From NCBI GenBank assembly GCA_023435225.1, contig JAEYRX010000099.1, forward strand, positions 1 to 64,000: a DNA stretch of 64,000 bases. The letters run 5' to 3'. This DNA comes from Bacillota bacterium. GTDB taxonomy: Bacteria; Bacillota; UBA4882; UBA8346. Of the stretch, positions 63,082-64,000 are shown in pieces. Under the pieces are notes generated by a model, which did no database searches, was not told where the DNA came from, and saw only the letters and a program-made list of their open reading frames with translations. The stretch's first letter is position 1, and each line of letters opens with the position of its first letter. The position numbers were made by a program, and so were the translations under genes.

Positions 63082-63097
63082 TATTAGGTTAATCTAT

Positions 63098-63256
63098 ATA
63101 AGATGAACTAAATCATACGAATAAGCTTTCCCATACTGACAGCATATTCAGTGAAGTTTGGCATTTATCCAGCCTGATGTTATTATTTGTAGCTGTATAA
63201 ATGCCGATCAAAAGCCGAATGGGAAAGAGTAAATAGCAGAATTTAGTTCATCTTAT
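63098..63256. repeat. 159-bp nested palindromic element
   Basis: Three nested inverted arm pairs: AAGATGAACTAAAT / ATTTAGTTCATCTT (outer), CTTTCCCAT / ATGGGAAAG (middle), GGCATTTAT / ATAAATGCC (inner). It fits exactly between the Cys-rich gene and the RDD gene stop. It could be a MITE or a long terminator for convergent genes. Confidence 0.72.
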
Positions 63257-64000
63257 TTAATTAAAGAATGTATTTTCATAAAGTTTGGCGAGCGTTTCTA
63301 AGATTGGCAGCGCCTCGGTTTCGGAGATTTCTTCCGGTGCTCTTAATTCGTTTTGTGAGAGTATTTTATTTACGGTCATTAAGGCTAAGTTATTGATATT
63401 TTTAAGTTCATTACGACGGGTAAGTAAATTTTTAATTAGTAAGTAATCCTGTTCGGTTAATGCAGGGAGAATGGAGCTTACCCATTGGTGTTTTTCAATG
63501 ATTACAAATGTTTCAGACGGTTCAAGATTGGTTGGTTGTTCATTCAAAAATTGATCAATTTTTCGGCGGGAAATCTCTTTAACCACAATAGTACCGGCCG
63601 CATAATCTCCAAGTCGTTTTGATTTTTTATTTAAAAACATTACAATTAATCCCGTACCATAAAATGAAGGGAAAAAATCAGCTAGTCTAATAATATTTCT
63701 TAATAAAATATCCCAAAAAGACGGAGCATACCCCCCTTCCTTACGCACTCTGATATTTACTATCTTTTTTCCGATCGTTTGGCCGTTCATAACGGTTTCC
63801 AAAATGATATAATAACCAATAAGTATGACAAATAATAATCCGATTAAAATTGCGCCGGTTATTGAGGTAGAGAGTTCCGTGATTTTGCTCTCTAAATTAT
63901 TGAGTTTTAGTAAATCAAATAGAAACAATAGACCCAACAGTAGACTGGTTTGAATAAACATATCGATAAATAACGCTAAAAAGCGGGAACCAATCCCGGC
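63257..64000 (-). CDS. RDD-family membrane protein, N-terminus beyond right edge
   Basis: At least 247 residues; the frame runs through the window edge. The visible N-terminal part AGIGSRFLALFIDMFIQTSLLL is the usual R-D start of RDD proteins, so ATG at 63961 is not the true start. Two to three helices follow, then GQTIGKKIVNIRV and the RN..RLADFFP and LGDYAAGTIVVKE motifs. A ~90-residue helical C-terminal extension is not recognised. RDD proteins are membrane proteins of unclear transport role. Confidence 0.88.
   Translation of the reverse strand, partial: AGIGSRFLALFIDMFIQTSLLLGLLFLFDLLKLNNLESKITELSTSITGAILIGLLFVILIGYYIILETVMNGQTIGKKIVNIRVRKEGGYAPSFWDILLRNIIRLADFFPSFYGTGLIVMFLNKKSKRLGDYAAGTIVVKEISRRKIDQFLNEQPTNLEPSETFVIIEKHQWVSSILPALTEQDYLLIKNLLTRRNELKNINNLALMTVNKILSQNELRAPEEISETEALPILETLAKLYENTFFN

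Overview
The window looks like chromosomal DNA of an AT-rich, endospore-forming, probably anaerobic member of the Firmicutes (Clostridia or a Hydrogenispora/Limnochordia-like lineage; this placement is an inference). Supporting genes are the sporulation proteins LonB, GerW (YtfJ), YtfI-like, YtrH, YtrI and DacF, a HutP-family regulator, RqcH, a four-subunit 2-oxoacid:ferredoxin oxidoreductase, flagellar MotAB, and strong AGGAGG ribosome sites with frequent GTG/TTG starts. Dockerin modules, a malectin-like surface protein and a GH3 glycosidase suggest growth on polysaccharides.

Layout. 1-0.84 kb: 3' end of a dockerin-bearing secreted protein. 1.0-7.7 kb: an AT-rich accessory locus with a membrane metallopeptidase, a SAM methyltransferase, an MBL-fold hydrolase, two flavodoxin-ferredoxin (EFR1) proteins and two ICMT-like membrane methyltransferases, ending in an internally deleted copy of the peptidase and a 5'-truncated third EFR1. 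7.7-9.6 kb: secreted four-repeat malectin-like protein. 9.9-17.3 kb: RqcH, a Ca2+-type P-ATPase, YtfI/GerW, DacF. 17.4-23.2 kb: tRNA-Leu with a near-consensus promoter, then tig-clpP-clpX-lonB, a proteostasis block. 23.5-30.8 kb: patatin, flavoprotein, HutP, AroH, HisC, PepF, DUF502. 30.9-41.2 kb: MotAB, Nfu, TrmL, FolC, a P-loop ATPase, KorDABC, an orphan histidine kinase, a HAD hydrolase. 41.3-49.9 kb: secreted EEP-family protein, macro-domain remnant, PhoU and a Na/Pi cotransporter, YtrH/YtrI, hemerythrin, and a catalytic plus non-catalytic M16 peptidase pair. 50-64 kb: MocR regulator, a GntR regulator flanked by two paralogous GNAT-like genes, sugar kinase, SDR, ECF sigma and anti-sigma, GH3 glycosidase, aminotransferase remnant, PAS-GGDEF-HD-GYP protein, Cys-rich proteins, and an RDD protein cut by the right edge.

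The most unusual signal lies between the genes. At least ten loci carry degenerate 7-bp-periodic arrays. Each locus has its own word (GGAGTCA-, ACTAATA-, CAATTCT-, TAGTTAA-, GCGAAAG- and TTGCGGA-type), and at several a second arm carries the complementary word, so a long imperfect hairpin could form. Some arrays run into genes and encode protein termini. A separate 9-bp-periodic family (CACGAAA-type), a ~100-bp palindromic element present twice in inverted orientation 49 kb apart, and several 35-160 bp nested palindromes add to this. Pairs of a 14-bp near-palindrome spaced two helical turns apart lie upstream of both the accessory locus and the malectin gene, suggesting a shared regulator. Everything here was read by eye; no searches were run.
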